Assembly: GCA_963797335.1 (NCBI GenBank)
Contig: CAWCOU010000006.1
Location: forward strand, 558,001-622,000
Direction of reading: 5' to 3'
Length of the DNA stretch: 64,000 nucleotides
Origin: CAWCOU01 sp963797335
GTDB taxonomy: Bacteria; Pseudomonadota; Gammaproteobacteria; JAURND01
Shown one piece after another: positions 18,113 to 27,690 of this stretch. How positions within the stretch are numbered: position 1 is the first letter of the stretch; every line of letters begins with the position of its first letter. The translations under genes and the position numbers were made by a program. Below the pieces are notes generated by a model, which was not told the DNA's origin, did not search any database, and saw only the letters and a list, made by a program, of their open reading frames with translations.

Positions 18113-18922
18113 TCACAACCAGCAATCCAGTTTGAGCCGCGCGTACAGTAAGCCCGAAATTGGGTTAGAAAATATACGCAATTGTTTCTTAAGCCAAAGC
18201 TCATCATAGTCGTGCACCGTGAAACGTTTGACGGCAAACGAGCGCCCACCGACTAGATTTACACCACGACGAACCAGATAGGTGGTTGCCAAGCCTGTTT
18301 CACGCGCAATCGCGAGAGTGTCTGCGGAGTATCTGCCGCGCGGCCAACAGAAGTGCTGGCTCTCTCGTCCCAGTTGATGCTGGATGGCCGCACCACAGCG
18401 GCGTATATCGCCACGTAATTCATCGGGAGTCAATTCAGTGGCGTGGCGATGGGTCGCCGAATGATTTTCGATGGAACACAGCCCGCTGGCCTGCATTTCT
18501 CCCAATTGTTCCCAGGTGCAAATGACTTCATGCGCACGCCCAGCATTGAGTATTTTTTTAGCCTCTTCGTGAGTGGGAAAATAATCACCCACTGGCATTT
18601 TTGACGGCTGCCCAGAAGCTTGATCCGTCCAATCACTGACTGTAAACAGAATGAAGTGATGGCCGTATTCACGCAGAATAGGAAACGCAAACGCATACAG
18701 ATCGAGCCAAGCATCGTCAAAAGTGATCACAAAACTTCGCGGTGAAGGGCGGTACTCGCCTCGCAGGGCTGCCAGGCATTTTTCGGCGCTGAGGGTTTCG
18801 TAATTTTCTTGGTGCAGCCATTGCATCTGGCGGCGAAAATTGTCGATGCTCACGGTGATGAAATCACCGGCATTGCGATTGACATGATGATACATACCGA
18901 CCGGGATAGATTGAAATATCAA
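18113..18922 (-). CDS. Polysaccharide deacetylase family protein
   Basis: A 269-residue NodB-fold enzyme. FVITFDDAWLDLY contains the catalytic base and metal Asp (TFDD), and SIENHSATHRH carries the metal His pair. WPRGRYSADTLAIARETG is the later conserved segment. There is no obvious signal peptide. The TTG start overlaps the glycosyltransferase stop (TTGA) and has an AAGGTGAT ribosome site; an ATG nine codons later is the alternative. The pairing with a GT4 enzyme points to synthesis of a surface polysaccharide or glycolipid. Confidence 0.85.
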   Translation of the reverse strand: MIFQSIPVGMYHHVNRNAGDFITVSIDNFRRQMQWLHQENYETLSAEKCLAALRGEYRPSPRSFVITFDDAWLDLYAFAFPILREYGHHFILFTVSDWTDQASGQPSKMPVGDYFPTHEEAKKILNAGRAHEVICTWEQLGEMQASGLCSIENHSATHRHATELTPDELRGDIRRCGAAIQHQLGRESQHFCWPRGRYSADTLAIARETGLATTYLVRRGVNLVGGRSFAVKRFTVHDYDELWLKKQLRIFSNPISGLLYARLKLDCWL

Positions 18923-20082
18923 TTAATCACCTTCGTATATAATTGCCTGGTGCGCTCCATGAGTCGGCTGATATCCAGAGATTGCGCCAATTCAAAGCCT
19001 GCGTCTTTGATAGGTGCAGTATCCTGAGTGAGCGACTTATGAATGGTATCCGCCAATGCCGTGGGATTGCCCGTCTCATACAGAAACCCATTTTTTCCGT
19101 GTTGCACTAACTCGGGTATACCACCTGCATTGGAAGCCACAACCAGTTTGCGCATCGCAAACGCTTGCGGAATCACCTGCGACAAATGTTCGCGGAAGGA
19201 TGTGAGGCAAATGATATCACTCGCTGCGATGTAAGGGGCAACATGGCTTTGGGATCCAATCAATATAATTCGATCACGGTGTTGAATACTGCTGACCACC
19301 GCCAGGAGTTCTTCCAGGTAATCGGGTTGCGTGGGGGCGCCGACAAACATGAACCAGCAATTGGGGTGGCGCTGTAGAATCTGATCTGCTGCCAACACTA
19401 GCACCTTCTGGCCTTTATCTGGACGAATGCAGCCAATATGCGTAATTAAGGTCGCATCCTCTGGAATGCCGTGCGCCGCTCGGATGCCCTCGGCGGAAAC
19501 GCCTGGGTGAAATGTGGATAGTTCCACGTAAGTGCCAAGCACCTCGATTTTTTTGGGCATCGCCTTGAGCTGTGCATGCAAAGATCGCCGGCCGTCTTCT
19601 GATATGGTCGCAATCTGGCGCAGGGTACCCCAGGCAAACCGATGCATCCAAGAATTCCTTATTCGATCGGAGGTGTGTTGGTAGCGAATCAGTGGGATGC
19701 CGGTAAGCCTGGAAACAAAGGCACAGTTGAACATGTCGCGCGCGCTGTGTGCCACGATAAGATCGATATGATGGGATAAACAAAAGCGAATAAGACGCAC
19801 AATAATTTTTAAGTGGAGGCGAGTACTGAATACCATGGGCACCAGCGCCATCCCTCGTTCTTGCGCCATTTTACCGATCGCTGTCTGTGCTCCCGCTGCC
19901 AACCATACTTGGTGGCCTCGTTGACGAAACCAAGCCATTTCTTTGATGGTTCGCAGTTCCTGACCACCAAAGTTGTGTGAACTCTCCGTGTGCAGAATGC
20001 GCAATACGCGATCTGGCGAACCCGAGGTTTTCTTAAACCCTGTCTCTTGTGGAGCGCTTATTTGCGACGGATGTTTTTGCAC
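18919..20082 (-). CDS. Glycosyltransferase family 4-like
   Basis: A 387-residue GT-B enzyme. The N-terminal acceptor half starts LRILHTESSHNFGGQELRT with the GG loop. The C-terminal half has THIGCIRPDKGQKVL and the donor-binding FREHLSQVIPQAFAM, which replaces the usual EGFG motif, then VVASNAGGIPELV. Many family members build lipopolysaccharide or capsule. The start is GTG. The downstream deacetylase is translationally coupled, so the two probably act on the same glycan; the sugar cannot be inferred. Confidence 0.88.
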   Translation of the reverse strand: MQKHPSQISAPQETGFKKTSGSPDRVLRILHTESSHNFGGQELRTIKEMAWFRQRGHQVWLAAGAQTAIGKMAQERGMALVPMVFSTRLHLKIIVRLIRFCLSHHIDLIVAHSARDMFNCAFVSRLTGIPLIRYQHTSDRIRNSWMHRFAWGTLRQIATISEDGRRSLHAQLKAMPKKIEVLGTYVELSTFHPGVSAEGIRAAHGIPEDATLITHIGCIRPDKGQKVLVLAADQILQRHPNCWFMFVGAPTQPDYLEELLAVVSSIQHRDRIILIGSQSHVAPYIAASDIICLTSFREHLSQVIPQAFAMRKLVVASNAGGIPELVQHGKNGFLYETGNPTALADTIHKSLTQDTAPIKDAGFELAQSLDISRLMERTRQLYTKVIN

Positions 20083-20148
20083 TGTTCTCTACCCATCAAA
20101 AGCAATGCCGTTTTTCATCTATAGGCCTACATCGCATTGCCATCTTAT

Positions 20149-20355
20149 GGTGGGCACGCTTCGCTTTGCCCACCCTTTCCCCGCATCCCGAGCGCTCCAC
20201 GTCATCCCGAGCGAAGCGAGGGACCTCCTGAATGTGGCATTTTTCCGTTTTTCGTGATCATTATTTAATGCGTGCCACATTCAGAAGATCCCTCGCTTCG
20301 CTCGGGATGACGGGAAAGCGTGGTGGGCAAAGCCGCAGCGTGCCCACCATCAACG
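20149..20355. repeat. Nested inverted repeat between glycosyltransferase and yqeY
   Basis: Outer arms GGTGGGCACGCTTCG...TGCCCACC and GGTGGGCAAAG...GTGCCCACC flank inner arms CATCCCGAGCGAAGCGAGGG and CCCTCGCTTCGCTCGGGATG. Each is also self-complementary. The whole segment could form a long cruciform. This is a repetitive intergenic element of the kind found many times per genome. Confidence 0.8.
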
Positions 20356-20361
20356 ATGTAT

Positions 20362-20817
20362 CTAAGAAGAAAGTTTTTGCTTCAATAATTGGCTGACCAC
20401 CGCCATATCGGCACGGCCTTGCAATTCCGGTCGTAACTCGTTCATCACCCGCCCCATATCTTTAATGGAAGTGGCTTGGAGCCTATCCATTGTTTGGGTA
20501 ATTAGCGCCGTAATTTCTGTTTCCGATAATGCCGGTGGTAGATATTCCTGTAAAACTGAAATTTCAAAATTTTCTTGATCGACTAAATCGGTACGACCGG
20601 CATTTTGAAATTGGCTGGCAGAGTCCTGACGTTGCTTCAGCATTTTATCAATGACAGCCAACACCTGCGTGCGGTCAAGTGTGATACGCTCATCCACTTC
20701 GCGTTGTTTGATGGCAGCCAGCAATAACCGAATGACGCCCAACTTTCGACTGTCGTGCGCCTTCATGGCCGCCTTCATATCGTCTTGGATTCGCGTTTTT
20801 AAATCTTCCGTGCTCAT
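20362..20817 (-). CDS. yqeY: GatB/YqeY domain protein
   Basis: A 151-residue all-helical protein of the YqeY family, related to the tail domain of the GatB amidotransferase subunit. Landmarks are MKAHDSRKLGVIRLLLAAIKQREVDER, VLQEYLPPALSE and MGRVMNELRPELQGRADM. Its role is uncertain but it is usually found with rpsU. Its start overlaps the rpsU stop in an ATGA, so it is co-translated with the ribosomal protein. Confidence 0.92.
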   Translation of the reverse strand: MSTEDLKTRIQDDMKAAMKAHDSRKLGVIRLLLAAIKQREVDERITLDRTQVLAVIDKMLKQRQDSASQFQNAGRTDLVDQENFEISVLQEYLPPALSETEITALITQTMDRLQATSIKDMGRVMNELRPELQGRADMAVVSQLLKQKLSS

Positions 20818-21104
20818 TCGTTTTCAGCAGAACGGGAAAAAGATTCGCGATGATGGGAACTTCTCTCACGCTTACGCTCAGTGGTGGCGCCTCGTGGATT
20901 CGTCATGTTTTCTTTTTCTTTTAGGAGTTTTTTCTCCCAGCGCTTCACTGCTGCAGCGTGTTTGCGTTTACGGCGGCTGGTCGGTTTCTCGTAAAATTCT
21001 AATTGTCTTAACTTAGCAAGGATTCCAGCCTTTTCACAGGCGCGTTTAAAACGGCGCAGCGCGACATCAAAAGGTTCCGTATCCCTAATGTGAACTTGGG
21101 GCAT
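20814..21104 (-). CDS. rpsU: 30S ribosomal protein S21
   Basis: Small basic ribosomal protein bS21. The core EPFDVALRRFKRACEKAGIL and RREFYEKPT-like LEFYEKPTSRRKRKHA are diagnostic. The ATG at 21104 (MPQVHIRDTEPF) matches the family start; the frame extends upstream without homology. At 96 residues it is longer than the usual ~71 because of a charged C-terminal extension (ERKRERSSHHRES). It heads the rpsU-yqeY unit, downstream of a MITE-like element. Confidence 0.93.
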   Translation of the reverse strand: MPQVHIRDTEPFDVALRRFKRACEKAGILAKLRQLEFYEKPTSRRKRKHAAAVKRWEKKLLKEKENMTNPRGATTERKRERSSHHRESFSRSAENE

Positions 21105-21321
21105 TCGTTTAGTGACCTCAATATTAAATAGTTGGTTTACTCTGACTAACTCGGCTGACAAACAGCGGATCGCTATTAGAACACGATTTTTCGGGAATGC
21201 AAAGACCTAGATTCATCATTTCGCAATTTTCCTCCCTGGGTGCCATTGGCTAGAATAAAAGATTATTATTGGTTTTTTATGGTAAGCTTACCCCCACTAA
21301 TCCACATATCCTGCTAACAAT

Positions 21322-21609
21322 CTAGGGGATGCACACATCTTTTTCAGTCAACTGTGAGTGAGTATTAGATTAGGGGTTAGCACTGTAAGCCCCCTCTCCC
21401 GCGCGAGGGGCTTGAATAAAGGCTCTGAACTTGTTCGCGGGAGAGGGTTGGGGAGAGGGCGAATGGAAAGCGCGAGACTTTACCCTCTCCCGCGAATAGG
21501 TTTGCAGCTTTTGCCCAAACTCTCGCGCGGGAGAGGGGGTTTACAGTGCTAATCGTTAATCCGGTGCCTACTCTCACACTTGACTAAAAAAGATGTGTGC
21601 ATACCCTAA
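21322..21609. mobile_element. MITE-like element, 288 bp, long terminal inverted repeats
   Basis: The left end TAGGGGATGCACACATCTTT and the right end (reverse complement TAGGGTATGCACACATCTTT) are near-identical. The complementarity continues inward for about 90 bases through TTAGCACTGTAA and CCCCCTCTCCCGCGCGAG. The flanks carry a 9-bp direct duplication GCTAACAAT (21313-21321 and 21610-21618), consistent with a target-site duplication; alternatively the ends could be TA. There is no coding capacity. It lies in the acnA upstream region. Confidence 0.75.
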
Positions 21610-21633
21610 GCTAACAATTAGGAAGAGACTCCG

Positions 21634-24291
21634 GTGAAACTAGATACATTCCATTCGCGACGTGAATTAACCGTACTTGGCAATACTTACTTATACTACA
21701 GCTTACCTGCCGCTTACCAATCGGGATTGAGCGATTGCTCCCGCCTACCCTTCTCCCTCAAAGTCATCCTAGAGAACTTATTACGCCATGAAGATGGCCA
21801 AACGGTCACCCGTGACGATATCCAAGCCGTCGCCGAATGGTTAACCCACAAAACCTCAACGCGTGAAATCGCTTACCGCCCGGCGCGGGTATTAATGCAA
21901 GACTTCACCGGCGTGCCCGCCGTCGTTGACTTAGCCGCCATGCGCGACGCCATGGTCAACTGGGGCAAGAATCCAGAAAAAATCAACCCATTAACTCCAG
22001 TCGATTTAGTCATCGATCACTCAGTGCAAGTAGATGCCTTCGGTAACGCTCAAGCCTTCACCACCAATGTCGAACAAGAGATGCAACGCAACCACGAACG
22101 TTACGTGTTTTTACGCTGGGGCCAACAAGCATTTCAGAATTTTCGAGTGGTTCCGCCCGGCACCGGCATTTGTCATCAAGTGAACCTAGAATATCTAGCA
22201 AAAACCGTATGGACTCAAGATATCGACGGCACGACAGTTGCTTACCCCGATACTTTGGTTGGCACCGATAGCCATACCACCATGATCAATGGCTTAGGTG
22301 TACTGGGCTGGGGTGTCGGCGGCATTGAAGCCGAAGCCGCTATGCTGGGCCAACCCATTACCATGCTGATCCCCGAAGTGATAGGCGTCAAACTTTTTGG
22401 ACAATTGCGCGAAGGAATTACCGCCACGGATCTTGTACTCACCATTACCCAATTGCTCCGTAAAAAAGGAGTGGTCGGCAAATTTGTGGAATTTTATGGT
22501 GAGGGGCTCAACCATCTTTCCCTCGCTAACCGCGCTACTATTGCCAATATGGCACCCGAATACGGGGCCACCTGCGGGTTTTTCCCCGTCGATGAACAAA
22601 CGTTAGCCTACTTACAGTTAACCGGTCGAGATGAACAAACCATTGCCCTGGTCGAAACCTATGCCAAACAACAAGGCTTGTGGCGAACCGAGGATATGCC
22701 AGACCCCGTGTTCACCGACCACCTGGAATTGGATTTAAGCTCCGTACAACCCAGTGTCGCCGGACCCAAACGACCCCAAGATAAGGTATTGCTGACTGAC
22801 TTATCGGATAGCCTAGAACGCACCTTAGCTGAAATGGGTAAAACGCCGGTGAACACCCAAGCCGGTGCCAATGCCGATCTGACCGATGGTGCTGTCGTCA
22901 TCGCAGCGATTACCAGTTGCACCAACACCTCCAACCCCAATGTCTTAATCGCTGCCGGTCTATTAGCGAAAAAAGCGGTCACTAAAGGTTTGCAGCGCAA
23001 ACCTTGGGTGAAATCCTCGTTAGCACCTGGCTCAAAAGTGGTCACCGATTATTTACAACAAGCCGGTCTGCAAACGTATTTGGATCAGCTTGGCTTTAAT
23101 TTAGTGGGTTATGGTTGCACCACGTGCATTGGCAACTCAGGCCCACTGCCCAGCGCCGTGCAAGAAGCCATTTTAACGAAAGATCTGTTGGTTTGCTCGG
23201 TGTTATCCGGCAACCGTAATTTTGAAGGTCGGGTCCATCCGCTCACCAAGGCAAACTGGTTGGCTTCTCCGCCATTGGTGGTAGCTTTTGCTCTCGCAGG
23301 AACGACTCGCATTAATCTTCACAGCCAAGCCTTGGGTCACGATCAACAAGGCGAACCGGTCTTTTTGAAAGATATTTGGCCATCGAATGCGGAGATTGAA
23401 GCCGAGGTGGCTAAAATTTCTCATCAATTATTTCAACGCGAATACGCCGATGTGTTTCGTGGTGATGCCGATTGGCAAGCCATTTCTGTGCCTGCCAGCA
23501 AAAATTACCATTGGCAAGAACAATCAACCTACGTGCAGAATCCCCCTTTTTTCATGGATTTGCCCGCCAAACCTCAACCCATAACCGATGTTTGTGATGC
23601 TCGGATTTTGGCCTTATTTGGTGACAGCATTACCACCGATCATATTTCACCCGCGGGTAACATCAAAGCGGAGAGTCCCGCCGGGCTTTATTTGAAGTCG
23701 TGCGGGGTGGCGACAGAAGATTTTAATTCTTACGGTGCTCGTCGCGGCAATCATCAAGTGATGATGCGTGGTACCTTTGCCAATATCCGCATTCGCAACG
23801 AAATGGTGCCTGGGGTAGAAGGTGGCATAACCCGCTTCATCCCCACCGGGGAAGTGATGCCTATTTACGATGCCGCCATGCGTTACCAACAAGAACACAC
23901 ACCGTTGGTCATCATTGCTGGTAAGGAATACGGCACCGGTTCATCACGCGATTGGGCAGCGAAAGGCCCGGCTTTGCAGGGGGTTAAATTGGTGATTGCG
24001 GAAAGTTTTGAACGTATTCATCGCTCGAATTTAATTGGCATGGGTATTTTGCCGCTGCAGTTTTTAGACGGGGTTACTCGCAAAACATTAAAGCTAGACG
24101 GCAGTGAAGCGTTGACCGCACAAGGTTTGGCGCAATTAAAACCCGGCATGCCTGTGCCTGTGCAGATCACTCGCGCCAACGGCAAACAGGAAATCATACA
24201 AACGCTCTGCCGTGTCGATACACAAATTGAGTTGGAATATTTACATCACGGTGGTATTTTACCTTACGTGTTGCGAAACTTAGCAAACTAG
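21634..24291 (+). CDS. acnA: Aconitate hydratase A
   Basis: Interconverts citrate and isocitrate in the TCA cycle and, as an apoprotein, can bind mRNA. The 885-residue protein matches AcnA/IRP-type aconitases. The [4Fe-4S] ligands are the Cys in ITSCTNTSNP (about 429) and the pair in YGCTTCIGNSG (about 494 and 497). The swivel domain has GDSITTDHISPAG and GTGSSRDWAAKGP. The start is GTG with AGGAAGAG upstream. The MITE-like element ends only 25 bases before the start and has probably replaced or altered the native promoter region. Confidence 0.97.
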   Translation: MKLDTFHSRRELTVLGNTYLYYSLPAAYQSGLSDCSRLPFSLKVILENLLRHEDGQTVTRDDIQAVAEWLTHKTSTREIAYRPARVLMQDFTGVPAVVDLAAMRDAMVNWGKNPEKINPLTPVDLVIDHSVQVDAFGNAQAFTTNVEQEMQRNHERYVFLRWGQQAFQNFRVVPPGTGICHQVNLEYLAKTVWTQDIDGTTVAYPDTLVGTDSHTTMINGLGVLGWGVGGIEAEAAMLGQPITMLIPEVIGVKLFGQLREGITATDLVLTITQLLRKKGVVGKFVEFYGEGLNHLSLANRATIANMAPEYGATCGFFPVDEQTLAYLQLTGRDEQTIALVETYAKQQGLWRTEDMPDPVFTDHLELDLSSVQPSVAGPKRPQDKVLLTDLSDSLERTLAEMGKTPVNTQAGANADLTDGAVVIAAITSCTNTSNPNVLIAAGLLAKKAVTKGLQRKPWVKSSLAPGSKVVTDYLQQAGLQTYLDQLGFNLVGYGCTTCIGNSGPLPSAVQEAILTKDLLVCSVLSGNRNFEGRVHPLTKANWLASPPLVVAFALAGTTRINLHSQALGHDQQGEPVFLKDIWPSNAEIEAEVAKISHQLFQREYADVFRGDADWQAISVPASKNYHWQEQSTYVQNPPFFMDLPAKPQPITDVCDARILALFGDSITTDHISPAGNIKAESPAGLYLKSCGVATEDFNSYGARRGNHQVMMRGTFANIRIRNEMVPGVEGGITRFIPTGEVMPIYDAAMRYQQEHTPLVIIAGKEYGTGSSRDWAAKGPALQGVKLVIAESFERIHRSNLIGMGILPLQFLDGVTRKTLKLDGSEALTAQGLAQLKPGMPVPVQITRANGKQEIIQTLCRVDTQIELEYLHHGGILPYVLRNLAN

Positions 24292-24322
24292 TTTCTTTTT
24301 AATTTTATTTTAGGGGAAATTC

Positions 24323-24817
24323 ATGCAAGCAACCCTAGTCGGTTTAATTATGGGGTCCAAGTCGGATTGGCTGACATTAAAAAATAGTGCAGACATGCTC
24401 GATACTCTGAAGATCCCCTACGAAGTTAAAATCATCTCCGCACACCGAACTCCCGATTTATTGTTCAGTTATGGTGAAACCGCGCAACAACGCGGCCTCC
24501 AGGCTATTATTGCCGGTGCAGGCGGTGCCGCGCATCTGCCGGGTATGATTGCCGCAAAAACACCACTGCCCGTATTGGGCGTGCCCGTGGAAAGCACTGC
24601 CTTACAAGGCATGGATTCCTTACTATCGATTGTTCAGATGCCCGCCGGTATTCCTGTGGCGACATTTGCCATTGGTAAGGCCGGCGCTATTAATGCAGCT
24701 CTGTTTTGCGCTGCGCTTTTAAGTCATCAATCCCCGGAAATCCGGGCGGCGCTGCAGCAATACCGCACCAGTCAAACAGAAAAAGTCTTAGCCCTTTCGG
24801 ATCCACGAGAAGAATAA
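24323..24817 (+). CDS. purE: N5-carboxyaminoimidazole ribonucleotide mutase
   Basis: PurE class I mutase of 164 residues, moving the carboxyl of N5-CAIR to C4. GLIMGSKSDWLTL at the N terminus, ISAHRTPDLL with the catalytic His, and GAGGAAHLPGMIAA are characteristic. A GGGGAAA ribosome site precedes the ATG. purK begins 4 bases after its stop, so the two are one operon. Confidence 0.96.
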   Translation: MQATLVGLIMGSKSDWLTLKNSADMLDTLKIPYEVKIISAHRTPDLLFSYGETAQQRGLQAIIAGAGGAAHLPGMIAAKTPLPVLGVPVESTALQGMDSLLSIVQMPAGIPVATFAIGKAGAINAALFCAALLSHQSPEIRAALQQYRTSQTEKVLALSDPREE

Positions 24818-24821
24818 CACG

Positions 24822-25904
24822 ATGAATATTGGCATTATCGGCGGCGGCCAGTTAGCCCAAATGCTGGCTTTGGCTGCTTACCCTCTGGGCTTTAAAACCA
24901 TTTGTTTAGATCCAAATACCGATTGCCCCGCCGCACAAGTCACCGAAGTAGTGTGTGGAGATTACACCGAACAATCTAAACTAAAACAATTGGCCGATCG
25001 GGTCGATGTCATCACCTACGAATTTGAAAACATCCACGCCCCCACCCTGGCTGCTTTGGATCACCCCAGCATTCACCCCACCCTATCTGCCTTGACCGTC
25101 GCTCAAGATCGATTGCATGAGAAAAATTTTTTCACACAGTTGCAAGTGCCAACCACCCAATATGTCGCTGTTGATTCCTACGCAGACTTACAACAAGCAG
25201 CCAAGCAAATCGGTTTGCCAGCGGTACTCAAAACTCGGCGCTGGGGTTACGATGGCAAGGGGCAGTTCGTTATTCACTCCGAAAATGATCTGGAAACGGC
25301 CTGGCAACAATTACAAAATCAGCCGTTGATTTTGGAAAACAAAGTTCCCTTCGTGCGAGAAGTTTCCTGCATTGCGGCACGCGCTTTAACCGGTGAAATT
25401 GTTTTTTATCCGCTGATCGTGAATCAACACCAACACGGTATTTTAAGAATGTCGCAAATTGGCGGGGTATCCCCCGAATTGCAACAGTTAGCGATGGGTT
25501 ATGTTGAGCGCATGATGCAGACATTAGATTATGTCGGCGTGTTAACCGTAGAGTTTTTTCAAGTCGGCGATCAATTAATTGCCAACGAAATGGCGCCACG
25601 CGTGCACAACTCTGGGCATTGGACTATTGAAGGTGCCGATATCAGCCAATTTGAAAACCATTTACGTGCGATCACCGGTTTACCCTTGGGCTCCACGCGA
25701 ACCAAAGCACGAGTCGCCATGTTGAATTTCATCGGCGACGTACCCCCGCTAGCGGAAATTCTGAATTTGCCGCAAGCGCATTACCACCTTTACGGCAAAC
25801 CCCCACGCCCCGGCCGTAAACTGGGCCATGTCACCCTTTGTAGCGAAAACGAAGCAGACTTCTCTAAACAATTATTACTTTTAGAAAAGTTGATCATAGC
25901 CTAA
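24822..25904 (+). CDS. purK: N5-carboxyaminoimidazole ribonucleotide synthase
   Basis: ATP-grasp enzyme of 360 residues making N5-CAIR from AIR, bicarbonate and ATP. MNIGIIGGGQLAQMLALAA is the dinucleotide-fold start; KTRRWGYDGKGQ is the ATP-grasp lysine loop; NEMAPRVHNSGHWTIE is the metal and phosphate segment. It works with PurE and is the last gene of the purEK pair; about 90 bases of non-coding DNA follow. Confidence 0.96.
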   Translation: MNIGIIGGGQLAQMLALAAYPLGFKTICLDPNTDCPAAQVTEVVCGDYTEQSKLKQLADRVDVITYEFENIHAPTLAALDHPSIHPTLSALTVAQDRLHEKNFFTQLQVPTTQYVAVDSYADLQQAAKQIGLPAVLKTRRWGYDGKGQFVIHSENDLETAWQQLQNQPLILENKVPFVREVSCIAARALTGEIVFYPLIVNQHQHGILRMSQIGGVSPELQQLAMGYVERMMQTLDYVGVLTVEFFQVGDQLIANEMAPRVHNSGHWTIEGADISQFENHLRAITGLPLGSTRTKARVAMLNFIGDVPPLAEILNLPQAHYHLYGKPPRPGRKLGHVTLCSENEADFSKQLLLLEKLIIA

Positions 25905-25991
25905 TTGTACATAGCGCACATCGTCCGGGCATGAATACCGAGACGATACTTATGCCATATATACAGTGTCCGAGCAGAGTATTCTATTTTT

Positions 25992-26303
25992 TTAATGTGT
26001 ATTCCCTGTTACATCATTATAAAAACAACTAAATAATGCGACAAGCCGTTTATCATTTCGTGATCGGGCTATATCTAAGGGGGTTATGTTGGAAAAATTT
26101 TCTTTCAGCAGCATAGCCCCTGCCGTTAACAACAATAAAGCCGCTTCATAATGCCCACAAGCAGCAGCATGATGCAAAGGAGTGACCCCGGCATGATCTT
26201 CTACTGCATTTGGATCAGCACCACTGGCCAATAACTGAGATAACCGCTTTAAATTATTCCTGACAGTTGCCTCCATAATAGGCAAATTCTTAATAGGCTT
26301 CAT
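25992..26303 (-). CDS. Small ankyrin-repeat protein
   Basis: A 103-residue protein made of about two and a half ankyrin repeats: LSQLLASGADPNAVEDHAG, TPLHHAAACGHYEAALLLLT and ITPLDIARSRND. Such proteins mediate protein contacts and in intracellular Legionellales are often secreted into the host, but no secretion signal can be shown. The upstream frame 26290-26505 overlaps it by 14 bases, so the pair may be one older gene split by a frameshift. Confidence 0.65.
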   Translation of the reverse strand: MKPIKNLPIMEATVRNNLKRLSQLLASGADPNAVEDHAGVTPLHHAAACGHYEAALLLLTAGAMLLKENFSNITPLDIARSRNDKRLVALFSCFYNDVTGNTH

Positions 26304-26505
26304 TTCTCAGAAGCCTGAAAGTATCTTCATTTGATATAGAAAAAACTGATTGAAAACCTCCGACATGAATGCTGTGCTCCAAGCTTAATTGATAGAGATT
26401 TCTCAATATTAATAGGTCACTGGTAACACAGCAATACCGTAAAAAAAGTGCACCTGATCCCAGCAGGAATGCCTGGACGAATGCTTTTCGCATTTTGAAC
26501 TGCAT
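26290..26505 (-). CDS. Possible short protein or 5' part of the ankyrin gene
   Basis: A 71-codon frame (MQFKMRKAFVQAFLLGSGAL...) overlaps the start of the ankyrin gene in another frame. Its central part looks like a helical region (LLILRNLYQLSLEHSI). No family is recognised. It could be the N-terminal part of the ankyrin protein before a frameshift, or chance. It diverges from dinB. Confidence 0.3.
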   Translation of the reverse strand: MQFKMRKAFVQAFLLGSGALFLRYCCVTSDLLILRNLYQLSLEHSIHVGGFQSVFSISNEDTFRLLRNEAY

Positions 26506-26548
26506 TGAGTATAAAATAACGGTTAACGCACCAGACTCCCAAAGGACT

Positions 26549-27667
26549 ATGACCACTCAGCCCACACAGCCAGCGCGCAAAATCATCCACATTGATATGG
26601 ATTGTTTTTACGCAGCCATAGAAGAACGAGACCACCCGGAATATCGCGGCAAACCGTTAGCAGTCGGTGGTGCTGCCAATCAACGCGGTGTATTGTGTAC
26701 GTGTAATTACCCAGCCCGTCAATGGGGGTTGCATTCTGCCATGCCCACCAGTCGGGCCTTGTCGTTATGCCCTGAATTGATTTTATTGCCCGTCGATATG
26801 AATAAATATCGGCAAGTTTCTCAATCGATTCGGAGTATTTTGGAAGAATTTACTTCACTTATTGAACCGTTGTCGTTAGATGAAGCGTACTTAGATGTCA
26901 CCGCTTGTCCGGCATTTGGCGGCAGCGCGACTCGCATTGCGATGGCAATCAAACATCGAATCAAAGACCAATTAGCACTTACCGCCTCCGCCGGGGTAGC
27001 GCCCAATAAGTTTTTAGCCAAAGTAGCCAGTGACTGGCGTAAACCCGATGGTCTATGGGTCATCACCCCAGCAGAAGTGGCAGAATTTGTGGCTTCTTTA
27101 CCTGTTGAAAAACTATCAGGAGTCGGCAAAGTCACCGCGAACAAACTCCGTCAACAAGGTGTTCTTATTTGCCAGGATTTACAACCCTACGATTTACAAC
27201 AGTTGCGAGAGACATGGGGAAAATTAGGGGAACGCCTTCATAGTTTATGCCGTGGCATTGATGAACGACCGGTCGAACCGCATCGAGTCCGTCGTTCACT
27301 TAGTGTAGAACAAACCTTTCCCGTCGATTTAAACTCCGTGTCTGCCGTACAAACGGTTTTACACGATTTATTTCAGTCTTTACAAACCCGGCTCGCCCGC
27401 CACAGTGACAAACCCATGAAAGGAATATTTGTCAAAATTAAATTCCATGATTTTACGCAAACGACCGTGGAATGCAGCAGTCAACAACTCGAACTGACTC
27501 TGTTTCATCAATTGTTGGTGCAAGGCGCCCAGCGCGGTAAAAAACCTATTCGCTTAATAGGCTTAGGCGTTCGTTTTAACGATAAACAGCCAAAAATTGG
27601 TTGGCACCAATTATCACTGCCATTGGATTACCTGAACGATGAACACGCAGATCCTCTGGGCGATTGA
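26549..27667 (+). CDS. dinB: DNA polymerase IV
   Basis: Y-family translesion polymerase of 372 residues. The metal-binding motifs IIHIDMDCFYAAIEERD and SLDEAYLDV are intact. YNPSR-type VLCTCNYPARQWG and the helix-hairpin-helix SGVGKVTANKLRQQG follow, with the little-finger domain after residue 240. I choose the ATG at 26549, just after AAAGGA; an upstream TTG frame lacks support. A second Y-family polymerase, UmuC, is also in this window. Confidence 0.93.
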   Translation: MTTQPTQPARKIIHIDMDCFYAAIEERDHPEYRGKPLAVGGAANQRGVLCTCNYPARQWGLHSAMPTSRALSLCPELILLPVDMNKYRQVSQSIRSILEEFTSLIEPLSLDEAYLDVTACPAFGGSATRIAMAIKHRIKDQLALTASAGVAPNKFLAKVASDWRKPDGLWVITPAEVAEFVASLPVEKLSGVGKVTANKLRQQGVLICQDLQPYDLQQLRETWGKLGERLHSLCRGIDERPVEPHRVRRSLSVEQTFPVDLNSVSAVQTVLHDLFQSLQTRLARHSDKPMKGIFVKIKFHDFTQTTVECSSQQLELTLFHQLLVQGAQRGKKPIRLIGLGVRFNDKQPKIGWHQLSLPLDYLNDEHADPLGD

Positions 27668-27690
27668 TCCCGGTAATAATTTAACCGTTA

